From: an uncultured Prevotellaceae bacterium
GTDB lineage: Bacteria; Bacteroidota; Bacteroidia; Bacteroidales; Bacteroidaceae
Assembly: GCA_949299545.1 (NCBI GenBank)
Contig: CASGAM010000031.1
Coordinates: 1 to 39,571 of the forward strand
DNA length: 39,571 bases
Direction of reading: 5' to 3'
Shown piece after piece: positions 7,503-14,762 of the stretch. Under the pieces are notes generated by a model. It worked only from the letters and a program-made list of their open reading frames with translations. It made no database searches and was not told where the DNA came from. The position numbers and the translations under genes were made by a program. Position 1 is the stretch's first letter, and each line of letters starts with the position of its first letter.

Positions 7503-9179
7503 TTAAATGGCATCGATAAATTTAACGATGGCATCACGGTCAGCCTTAGACAATTCTCTAAACTTTTCTACCGTATAATAAGCATCGCTTTGGGGATTGC
7601 CATGCCACATGATAGCTTCGATGACATTCCGGGCACGGTTGTCGTGCAAACGGTCTGCCGTGGCGGAACCCGTACATTTCTGATGCAGTCCGCGGCCCCA
7701 AAGCGGTGTAGTACGGCACCAACCTGTACGAATATCGTTCACCATGTGCAGTTTGTGTTGAACGAGGTCTGAATACGGCCAAATGGTTTGGTTGGGATAA
7801 CGCGGCAAACGTTTGTCACCATTGCTGAAAAAGCCGTTAGGATCGTAGAAATTATCATCGCCGGTTGTCCAGGAAGGACGATGGCAATAGGTGCATCCGA
7901 TTTCATCGAACAATTCACGCCCGCGCAACACATCTTCATCGTTGACGTTACGGACAGCCGGCACGGCCAGGCCGCGATGCCATACCATAAAATCGACAAA
8001 TTCATCGTCGCTCATCTCCACATCCAATTCCTTCGATGTCAAATAAGCATAAATGGCACCTTCCATACCGCCGGCATTGCTTTCAGGATGCCATTCGGGA
8101 TGCTCGCCGTTAGGGTCGACCTGCTGTATATAAGCCGGATAACCCGCCTGTACATCCGGGTCTTTTGAGGAATAGGTTGCATAAGTGCCGGCCGCATCAA
8201 GATAATGATAACGGCGGTTGCTTCGTGTCACGTTCGTAATATTCCACATGGCGTTCACACCGGCTGCATCCTGTAAAGGACCGCGGCTCAGGGCATAGGT
8301 AAAACGGAATGGATGTTCTTCTACCGACGTCCCTGGAGCAATGTCGGTAACTTTTGAATTGCTGTACTGCTTTACCCACTCACCATTCTTGAAAAAGGCA
8401 GGATTAATGCCGTTCGGCAACTTGCCGTCAGCCTCCTGACGTGCATATTCCGCCTTCAAATCCTCATCTGAAATGGCATCTAACAATCCTGTTCCGTAAA
8501 TGCCAATGGTTGATTCCAAGCGCACTTCATAAGACGCATCGGGCATCTGATAGCCTTCATTGAATACATAAACGGCATCGTGGGGCATCGTGACTTCGGG
8601 ATATTGGAGTTCGTAAGTTTCGCCATCCGGAAACTTATTTCCCCATTGGTCTTGATAGTCTTTCCACGTAACTGTAATCTTACTTTCATCAATAGGCGCC
8701 TTAAAAGGAGCTACAGCATACCCCTGGGGCATACCGGCCAACCAACTCACATAAGCGTCTGTTTCGGGATTATACACGACCAACAGACAACCGTTACCGA
8801 TGGCATTCGTCTGAAAACTGCCCTCCGGCAGACGTTTTCCGTGTCCGTAACCGGGATGACAATGAATACATGAAGTGCGGATATAGACCGGGCCAAGGCC
8901 GCTGCGCACACCTTCGGTATTCGCCATGAAGTTTTTCTCAAACAACTGCTCGCCCCGCTTGAACGCATCAAACAAACCACCCTGCTCAATAGCTTCCGTC
9001 GGCTGTTCAAACGCAGTGGAAGTGGTCAGTGAGGTCGTTCCCAGCTTACCACCTGCATAATACCAGTCCGGCAAATCGGTTGGCACCGGCGGTTCCGGCA
9101 CATCACTCACCTTACTGTCATTACACGCCATCAAAACACTACATACCAATATTCCAATCGGTGAATAAAACTTTCCCAT
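7503..9179 (-). CDS. Di-heme oxidoreductase lipoprotein (DUF1111, putative peroxidase)
   Basis: The 558-residue protein starts with a lipoprotein signal (VLMAC, Cys19). It carries two heme c sites, CIHCH at 104-108 and CTYCH at 429-433. The MauG/peroxidase-like architecture and the surrounding motifs (SGLGPVYIRTSC, GIYGTGLLDAI near 226, FKNGEW and a TTPLWGRG stretch near the C-terminus) fit the DUF1111 'thiol oxidoreductase' family. The family's substrate is unknown, and genes for it are commonly found beside imelysins, as here. The residues after Cys19 are NDSK, without the run of acids seen in the imelysin, so it probably faces the periplasm. It needs heme attachment, which fits ccsBA directly downstream. 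Confidence 0.92.
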   Translation of the reverse strand: MGKFYSPIGILVCSVLMACNDSKVSDVPEPPVPTDLPDWYYAGGKLGTTSLTTSTAFEQPTEAIEQGGLFDAFKRGEQLFEKNFMANTEGVRSGLGPVYIRTSCIHCHPGYGHGKRLPEGSFQTNAIGNGCLLVVYNPETDAYVSWLAGMPQGYAVAPFKAPIDESKITVTWKDYQDQWGNKFPDGETYELQYPEVTMPHDAVYVFNEGYQMPDASYEVRLESTIGIYGTGLLDAISDEDLKAEYARQEADGKLPNGINPAFFKNGEWVKQYSNSKVTDIAPGTSVEEHPFRFTYALSRGPLQDAAGVNAMWNITNVTRSNRRYHYLDAAGTYATYSSKDPDVQAGYPAYIQQVDPNGEHPEWHPESNAGGMEGAIYAYLTSKELDVEMSDDEFVDFMVWHRGLAVPAVRNVNDEDVLRGRELFDEIGCTYCHRPSWTTGDDNFYDPNGFFSNGDKRLPRYPNQTIWPYSDLVQHKLHMVNDIRTGWCRTTPLWGRGLHQKCTGSATADRLHDNRARNVIEAIMWHGNPQSDAYYTVEKFRELSKADRDAIVKFIDAI

Positions 9180-9209
9180 TTTAATTCCAAATTTAGATGT
9201 TAAAGGTAC

Positions 9210-9299
9210 ATGGGGTGATTTGCATAATTCCTATTGGATTTTTGTCCGTCACTCTTTCCTGCATCTACAAAGAATACACAAACCAGCAAATCATCCCAT
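9210..9299. repeat. Inverted repeat in the imelysin-oxidoreductase gap
   Basis: ATGGGGTGATTTGC (9210-9223) and GCAAATCATCCCAT (9286-9299) pair at 13 of 14 positions across 62 bases. It fills most of the 144-base gap, so it could fold in the mRNA or hold an operator pair. Confidence 0.6.
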
Positions 9300-9323
9300 A
9301 AAGCTAACTAAACATAAAACAAA

Positions 9324-10547
9324 TCAATGAAGGGTCAACGCATTCAGCACCTCGTTCAACACATTCGTCACATTATTGCAGGCTGCAATGGCAGCTTGAT
9401 TGATGGCATCATATTGCGGATCACGGGCAGTCTTGGCAAAAGGTTCTCCCATCTTACCTATTTTGTCTATGGCATTCTGGATAGCCGACTTCATCCGTGT
9501 ATCAAGGTCGGGATTGATTATTGCCACATAGGCGCTTAGCGAGTGACTAACGGCTTTGATATAACTGTCAGTTTCCTGACAACCCTCATAAGCATTACGG
9601 ATGCTGAGAATATTGTCTGTAAAATCGGTAATGGAATTCAAACTGTAGGGTGATTCTATATAGTCAGGGTCATCCTCTTCGCCATGTCCGGTTGGGTTAC
9701 CGATTTTCAAGCCGCCGACTTCGTCAGCAATATCCTGTGCGCCGACAATAAGTTCTTGTACGGCCTCATTGTAGTTGACATACTTGCTGCCCGCCATCCC
9801 GGCATTTTTCATCGAACTGCCGTAATTGAAAGAAGGCTCTAATTCCGCATCGATTAATATTTGCTTTTTTTCAGCCGTCACGTTATCAATTCCCGCCCAT
9901 GACGCTTCAAGACGGACACATTGGTTACGCAAGTCACCGGCCACCGCTGCCAAATATTTCAGTTCCGGCTCTGTATAGTTAACGTTATGGGGCAACGATT
10001 GCAGGCCATCCGCACTCAATTCAAACAACATGTATTCAATAGCATGAAAGCCCAATAGCCCGTAACCCAACATGTTGCCCACATAATAGCCGTCATCGTC
10101 CATTTGAGCCATTTGCGCAGCATTGTTCAATAAATTATCCATTGCTACTTTGTCGAGCGGCCAAGAATCAATATGCGGATCAATATTGTAATCACCGGCC
10201 GCACCGTAAAGCCACGCTTCACTCAATTCCCAGTAACGACGCGCCTTGATCCATGCTTCACCGGCACTTTTTACCATATCTGTCGTCACATTGCCAACAC
10301 CGGCCGTCCGCATGGTCAAACAAGCGTTGTGCAATTCAATGGAAGCATCTGCCATTCCCTTGTAGGTCGGAATAATCGTACAATCGACATAATCTGCAAT
10401 GACTTCTTTTAATGCTTTTTCCTGCTCCGACAATCCGCCATCATCAGGTGTACCATTCTCTTCTTCACTGCAAGCTGCCAATGAAGCTACCATGAAGCCT
10501 CCCATCAAAAAATACAAAGGCGTTTTCAATAATCTTTTCATTTCCAT
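9324..10547 (-). CDS. Imelysin-family (peptidase M75-like) lipoprotein
   Basis: The protein has 407 residues, or 405 if it starts at the ATG two codons in (10541). The lipobox LAAC places the lipidated Cys at 26. The following SEEE matches the acidic export signal that sends Bacteroidota lipoproteins to the cell surface. The mature part is helical, with the imelysin GxHxxE motif at G166-F-H168-A-I-E171 and a second-half repeat around residues 300-400. Imelysins (ICMP/IrpA/EfeO-like) are tied to iron uptake and probably bind iron; protease activity is doubtful. It lies 69 bases after the barrel gene and 144 before the oxidoreductase, in one orientation, suggesting an outer-membrane iron or redox complex. 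Confidence 0.92.
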   Translation of the reverse strand: MEMKRLLKTPLYFLMGGFMVASLAACSEEENGTPDDGGLSEQEKALKEVIADYVDCTIIPTYKGMADASIELHNACLTMRTAGVGNVTTDMVKSAGEAWIKARRYWELSEAWLYGAAGDYNIDPHIDSWPLDKVAMDNLLNNAAQMAQMDDDGYYVGNMLGYGLLGFHAIEYMLFELSADGLQSLPHNVNYTEPELKYLAAVAGDLRNQCVRLEASWAGIDNVTAEKKQILIDAELEPSFNYGSSMKNAGMAGSKYVNYNEAVQELIVGAQDIADEVGGLKIGNPTGHGEEDDPDYIESPYSLNSITDFTDNILSIRNAYEGCQETDSYIKAVSHSLSAYVAIINPDLDTRMKSAIQNAIDKIGKMGEPFAKTARDPQYDAINQAAIAACNNVTNVLNEVLNALTLH

Positions 10548-10616
10548 TCTTGAAACATTTTAAATTAACAAATCCTATTCTTTTATATATGTGTTTATTA
10601 ATATATCCTTATAATA

Positions 10617-11963
10617 TTATCTGGTGAAGAAACCGGCATAAGCAATGCCGATAGAAAATGCCGGCTCGTTATTATATTTCTTTTTCAGAAGTCCTACGGA
10701 ATATTCTCCCTTTACAACTATGTCTTTTATCGGATAATAATTTATACCACCGGCAACACGATGGCGGCCGCACCAGTCATAATCAGTAACACCGGCCTCT
10801 GTTTTAAACATTGAGTCATAAAAATCATAACGGCCATACAAATAAAACTTCTGCCCTTTCTTTTTGGCTTTAGCTATTTGTGAAAACACATCATATCCGC
10901 ATTCCACACCTGCCACCATCACATCTGAAGCTACGGCCTGCTTCGGAGAAGGCGAATCATTACGCCTACCCTGATTATACTGCGTAATCTGATAAGAATC
11001 CGTCAAATGTCCGTAATCCACATTTCCTCGCACAATCCAGTTATGGTCATCGTAACCAAAATCAAAAGCGCCAATCAGTACTGTTCCTTTTACATCATCA
11101 TATTTGGCATTCGGCTCAATAAGCGTATTTCTGAAAGAATTGCCGGCATAACCGCTGAGAGACATCCTCAAACCCTTTATTGAGAAATTATCCACACGAA
11201 AGGCTCCGGCTAAACTATTTCCAATCTTAAATTCGTATGGACTTCCTGCGCCGCCCGCTATCCATGTCTGACGCCCGAAACGATCTGAATCCAGTCCGGG
11301 AACCAGTAATGCTTCATAACGCCAATGAGCGGTCTTGCCCCAAATACTGATACCGGTCTCATGCCAAGTACAGGGAAATATGGTATTTTCTCCTTCCGGA
11401 CGATACACACCAAAAAATTCCGTTGGCATGTGGTGTGCATTGGTAGCACCAACCGGTATGACGATATGTCCGGCCTTTATATTGAACTGCGGACAAAAAG
11501 ATTTCTGAATCCAGAATTGTTCGAGTGCCACTTCACCGCCCCGTTCTATCTCACTTTCATATTCACCCCCTTCTTCTTCCTCAATCTCCACTGCGCTTTC
11601 AGTACCTCCATGCTCAAACTCTATTTCGCTTCCCATTGTCCAACCTTTGCCAAAATCATATCCGAGAAAAATAACGACGTGCGGCAAATCGAACCGCCCA
11701 TGACTTTTGGCGTTCTTGTAATTCCCTGCATTCGTATATCTCAAATAATTATCACTGTAAAAATTACGGCTGTAGACAGCTTCTCCATATCCACCGATTG
11801 TGAGCCTGCTTTTCTTCACAGACTTGTCTTGAACATTCTTACCGTTGTCATCTAAAACGTTGACAACGGTTGTAGTTTCACTCACGCTTCCTTCATTCTT
11901 AACCATGGCTTGCACAGTACCACCCCATACCAACAGGCCGGCTGCCAATAACAATGTTTTCAT
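10617..11963 (-). CDS. Outer-membrane beta-barrel porin-like protein with a glutamate-rich loop
   Basis: The 448-residue protein has a signal peptide (about residues 1-19, ending TVQA). A short acidic/basic segment precedes alternating amphipathic strands such as RLTIGGYGEAVYS, DLPHVVIFLGYDFG, GWTMGSEIEFEH and KIKAGHIVIPVG-like repeats. It ends SIGIAYAGFFTR, so the usual terminal aromatic is near but not at the very end. The fold resembles phosphate-selective-porin-type 16-strand barrels. Unusual is residues 113-148, which contain 15 Glu in 36 positions, probably a loop able to bind cations. It is the first gene of the minus-strand cluster, has its own promoter (12008-12038) and faces the hemerythrin-LuxR gene. 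The substrate is unknown; iron is an inference from its neighbours. Confidence 0.85.
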   Translation of the reverse strand: MKTLLLAAGLLVWGGTVQAMVKNEGSVSETTTVVNVLDDNGKNVQDKSVKKSRLTIGGYGEAVYSRNFYSDNYLRYTNAGNYKNAKSHGRFDLPHVVIFLGYDFGKGWTMGSEIEFEHGGTESAVEIEEEEGGEYESEIERGGEVALEQFWIQKSFCPQFNIKAGHIVIPVGATNAHHMPTEFFGVYRPEGENTIFPCTWHETGISIWGKTAHWRYEALLVPGLDSDRFGRQTWIAGGAGSPYEFKIGNSLAGAFRVDNFSIKGLRMSLSGYAGNSFRNTLIEPNAKYDDVKGTVLIGAFDFGYDDHNWIVRGNVDYGHLTDSYQITQYNQGRRNDSPSPKQAVASDVMVAGVECGYDVFSQIAKAKKKGQKFYLYGRYDFYDSMFKTEAGVTDYDWCGRHRVAGGINYYPIKDIVVKGEYSVGLLKKKYNNEPAFSIGIAYAGFFTR

Positions 11964-12007
11964 TTCCTGTGTTTTTTAATTTTATGCTGTTTGCCTTTTG
12001 ACCGTTG

Positions 12008-12038
12008 CAAAGTTATTTGCCGTATAAAGAGTTTGCAA
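12008..12038 (-). promoter_or_regulatory. Promoter of the barrel/imelysin/oxidoreductase operon
   Basis: On the minus strand, TTGC (12038-12035) is followed after 19 bases by TAACTTTG (12015-12008). The predicted start near 12001 leaves a leader of about 38 bases before the ATG at 11963. Confidence 0.65.
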
Positions 12039-12097
12039 TACTCAAAAAAGGTGAAAAAACGTTGAACAGATGATTAGTCGGCAAAACGGCATCGGCA

Positions 12098-12141
12098 ACC
12101 TGAAAATACCTCGACCAAGGCTTTAAATACCTATTTCAGGT
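12098..12141. promoter_or_regulatory. Candidate operator in the divergent promoter region
   Basis: AAATACCT is repeated directly at 12104-12111 and 12125-12132, 21 bp apart (two helical turns). The block is framed by the inverted pair ACCTGAAA (12098-12105) and TTTCAGGT (12134-12141). It ends just before the regulator's -33 element, a plausible autoregulation site. Confidence 0.45.
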
Positions 12142-12143
12142 GA

Positions 12144-12174
12144 TTGCAAAAGTCGAATTTATTTATTTCCTTTG
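12144..12174 (+). promoter_or_regulatory. Promoter of the hemerythrin-LuxR regulator
   Basis: TTGC (12144-12147), 19 bases, then TTCCTTTG (12167-12174), which keeps the TTTG of the -7 element but has TT for TA. Transcription would start near 12181, about 20 bases before the ATG. Confidence 0.45.
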
Positions 12175-12200
12175 TCGATTGAATAATCAAATATATTTAT

Positions 12201-13181
12201 ATGTCGGAGAAATACAAGGAAACCGATAAGATGGGAGATATCATCGGTGATGATTACCGGATATTGCAGGTCATCAGCCGTTTTGGCCTGACATTGGGAT
12301 TCGGCGACCAGACTGTCAGCACAATCTGCGAAGCCAATGGTGTTGATACCGCCACTTTTCTGGCAACCGTAAACTTTATCCATTCCAACAGCCGTACCAT
12401 TAATATAGGCGAACTGATTGAAAACATTTCACTGTCCGCACTGATGAAATACCTGCAGCGTTCACACGATTATTTTGTGAAATTCAGACTGCCTGCCATT
12501 CGGCGAAAACTCATAGAAAGCATTGACTGTTCGGCAAAAAACCAAATAGCTTTCCTGATACTTAAGTTTTATGACGAATTTGCAGCCGAGGTAAGCCGCC
12601 ACATGGATTATGAGGACAAGTATATCCACACGTATGTACAAGGACTGATGGAAGGACGGAAACCGGAAGCAGGTACCAATATACATACATTATCACACCA
12701 ACACCATGGCAACCATGCCCAGCTGGAGAAAAGTCTGTCAGAACTCAAAAGCATCATTATCAAATACTATCCGAACGACAGCAACGGACAACTGCTGAAT
12801 GAAGTACTGATGGATCTTTTCATGACAGAAGAAGATTTGTTCAGCCACTGCCATTTCGAGGATACATTCTTTCTTGAAGCTGTCGTACAACTTGAAGAAG
12901 ATTGCCTGAACAAAAACGAAAACCACGGCGACAACTCTGACGACAGTGAAACGGACACCCCCTCCGGCGAAACGCTCAGCGAACGTGAAAAAGAAGTCAT
13001 CGTGTGCGTTGTCAAAGGACTTTCAAACAAAGAAATCGCAGAACAGCTCTTTATTTCCATCAACACGGTCATGACACACCGACGAAACATCAGCCGCAAA
13101 CTGCAAATACACTCTGCACCGGGACTGACCATTTATGCCATCGTCAATGGTTTGGTCAACCTTGAAGACGTGAAAATCTGA
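12201..13181 (+). CDS. Hemerythrin-like sensor fused to a LuxR-type HTH regulator
   Basis: The 326-residue cytosolic protein has three parts. Residues 18-60 resemble the ScdA_N (DUF542) domain of YtfE/RIC di-iron proteins, but the usual Cys-Cys pair is replaced (FGLTLGFGDQ). Residues 80-232 look like a hemerythrin four-helix bundle with likely iron ligands H89, H134xxxE138, a His cluster at 166-172 and H216xxxE220. Residues 258-325 are a LuxR/GerE helix-turn-helix (LSEREKEVIVCVVKGLSNKEIAEQLFISINTV). Hemerythrin-like domains bind O2, NO or iron, so it should be a redox, NO or iron-responsive transcription factor; the signal is inferred. It diverges from the barrel gene across 237 bases and probably controls that operon. 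The LOG gene follows 17 bases later. Confidence 0.88.
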   Translation: MSEKYKETDKMGDIIGDDYRILQVISRFGLTLGFGDQTVSTICEANGVDTATFLATVNFIHSNSRTINIGELIENISLSALMKYLQRSHDYFVKFRLPAIRRKLIESIDCSAKNQIAFLILKFYDEFAAEVSRHMDYEDKYIHTYVQGLMEGRKPEAGTNIHTLSHQHHGNHAQLEKSLSELKSIIIKYYPNDSNGQLLNEVLMDLFMTEEDLFSHCHFEDTFFLEAVVQLEEDCLNKNENHGDNSDDSETDTPSGETLSEREKEVIVCVVKGLSNKEIAEQLFISINTVMTHRRNISRKLQIHSAPGLTIYAIVNGLVNLEDVKI

Positions 13182-13198
13182 TTTAAAAACATTATGAC

Positions 13199-13732
13199 AT
13201 GAAAAACATTGGCGTGTTTTGTGCCGCTTCCTCTTGCCTCGATGCGGCATATTATGAAGAAGCACGGGCATTCGGCGAATGGATGGGAGCCCATAACATG
13301 ACACTTGTTTACGGCGGCGCCGACAGCGGACTGATGGAAAGCGTAGCCAAAGGCATCAAGCAAAAAGGCGGAACCGTCATGGGGGTCGTACCACGCATAC
13401 TGGAAACCCGGCGCAAAATCAGTAATTTTGTCGATCGTGTCATTCCCTGTAACGATCTCAGCGAACGCAAAAACATCATACTGGAACAATGCGACATCAT
13501 GGTAGCTTTGCCGGGCGGAATAGGTACACTTGACGAAATATTCACCGCCATGGCCTCCAACAGCATCGGCTACCATTCCAAGAAAGTCATCCTGTTCAAT
13601 CTCAGCGGATTTTGGGACAAACTACTCGGCGTGCTTTATGATATGGATGAGAAACATTTCATCAACACCCCGCTCGACCAATATCTTGCAGTAGCCCGTA
13701 CATGGGACGACATCGAACGACTATTGTTATAA
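13199..13732 (+). CDS. LOG-family protein (cytokinin riboside 5'-monophosphate phosphoribohydrolase-like)
   Basis: The 177-residue protein has a Rossmann-like fold with the LOG signature PGGIGTLDE at 105-113, and the preceding YGGADSGLME (38-47) and SERKN segment (88-92) that complete the nucleotide site. LOG proteins split nucleoside monophosphates into base and ribose 5-phosphate; in gut bacteria the role is probably purine nucleotide housekeeping rather than hormone synthesis. The start is the ATG at 13199, because an ATG five bases earlier meets a stop at once. It lies 17 bases after the regulator, so probably shares its transcript. Its last six bases overlap the end of the convergent kinase. 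Confidence 0.93.
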   Translation: MKNIGVFCAASSCLDAAYYEEARAFGEWMGAHNMTLVYGGADSGLMESVAKGIKQKGGTVMGVVPRILETRRKISNFVDRVIPCNDLSERKNIILEQCDIMVALPGGIGTLDEIFTAMASNSIGYHSKKVILFNLSGFWDKLLGVLYDMDEKHFINTPLDQYLAVARTWDDIERLLL

Positions 13733-14659
13733 ACGACCCAACGACAACGATTTTCCAAAGTCAATATCGATAGAGTTGTTGATACTGGCACAGACATTGG
13801 CCGCAAAACGCTTTCCGCAATCTATCAGCCGCTCCCATTTTTCAAAGGGAAGGGAACGCAAATCTTCCCGGCCTATCCCTTCACTGAATAAGCCGTAAAT
13901 AAAACCTGCGTTAAAATTATCACCGGCACCGATGGTGCTTACCGTTTCAACCCGTGGAACATCAAAATACCAGGTATTCTCAGGCGTACACAATGCGATG
14001 CCGTCGCCACCGAGGGTGCAGATGAACAACGGACAGTAACGGGCAACGTGTTTACGATAAACCTCCTCAGGATTACGCTCACCATACATGATTTCAAAAT
14101 CGTCAGCCGAACCTCTTACGACTGTACTCATCATGAAATTTTCATGGATGGCATCCCACAAAAGGGGTAACTCATGCAAGTGGGAACTCCGGAAATTAAC
14201 ATCATAATATAATATGGCACCAGACTCGGCCGCCTGCTGAATAAAAGGTTTCGTTTGCCACCTGTTTTCAGGAGCTATGGCATAAAATGAACCAAACAGC
14301 AATACATCGTCTTTCGCCACATCGGGAAGTTTCGGATGAGGTTTCGCCGATGGTTTTGACTTATAAAACGTGTAATGTGCATCATTATTCTCATCCAGAA
14401 AAGCAAGCGAAACCGCCGACTTTTGGTCGTCACACAACCTCAGGTAACTTGCATCCACATGATTAGCTGAAAGGAAATCCGCTATGCAATGCCCCACATC
14501 GTCGTTCCCGGTCTCCCCCACAAACAAAGTAGGAATTCCGGCGCGGGCCGTAGAGATAATACAGTTGAACGACGATCCGCCCGGGACTGCCGCTGTCGGT
14601 TGCTGATTACGGAAGACAATATCCAAAATAGTCTCCCCCATTCCGATTACTTTTCGCAT
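13727..14659 (-). CDS. PfkB-family carbohydrate kinase
   Basis: The 310-residue cytosolic kinase phosphorylates a sugar or sugar-like substrate with ATP. It shows the N-terminal GMGETILDI, the substrate-side GGSSFN, the mid-domain DVNFR and the anion-hole/catalytic GAGDNFNAGF (GAGD at 244-247). Fructokinase is likeliest, but ribokinase-like specificities cannot be separated by eye. I start at 14659 (MRKVIGMGE) rather than the upstream ATG at 14692. A -7 box at 14690-14697 overlaps that upstream codon, and the extra 11 residues do not look like family sequence. No sugar transporter gene adjoins it. It diverges from the helicase gene and meets the LOG gene tail to tail. Confidence 0.92.
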   Translation of the reverse strand: MRKVIGMGETILDIVFRNQQPTAAVPGGSSFNCIISTARAGIPTLFVGETGNDDVGHCIADFLSANHVDASYLRLCDDQKSAVSLAFLDENNDAHYTFYKSKPSAKPHPKLPDVAKDDVLLFGSFYAIAPENRWQTKPFIQQAAESGAILYYDVNFRSSHLHELPLLWDAIHENFMMSTVVRGSADDFEIMYGERNPEEVYRKHVARYCPLFICTLGGDGIALCTPENTWYFDVPRVETVSTIGAGDNFNAGFIYGLFSEGIGREDLRSLPFEKWERLIDCGKRFAANVCASINNSIDIDFGKSLSLGRL

Positions 14660-14689
14660 AAATGGCACTATTTCACAATTATAAATATG

Positions 14690-14720
14690 CAAACTTACAA
14701 AAAAAATGATTTTATATCAA
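14690..14720 (-). promoter_or_regulatory. Promoter of the PfkB kinase gene
   Basis: On the minus strand, TTGA (14720-14717), 19 bases, then TAAGTTTG (14697-14690). The start near 14683 gives a leader of about 24 bases and excludes the ATG at 14692 as the translation start. Confidence 0.6.
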
Positions 14721-14728
14721 AAAAACCG

Positions 14729-14736
14729 TATCTTTG
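14729..14736 (+). promoter_or_regulatory. -7 element of the helicase promoter
   Basis: TATCTTTG fits TAnnTTTG and would start RNA near 14743, about 20 bases before the TTG start. No good -33 element is present 19-21 bases upstream. Confidence 0.45.
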
Positions 14737-14762
14737 TACCCGAATTATAACATACACACATT

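Noticed and set aside
14660-14692. Upstream start for the PfkB kinase at 14692
   Set aside because: The ATG overlaps a good -7 promoter element, so it would lie upstream of the transcript start.
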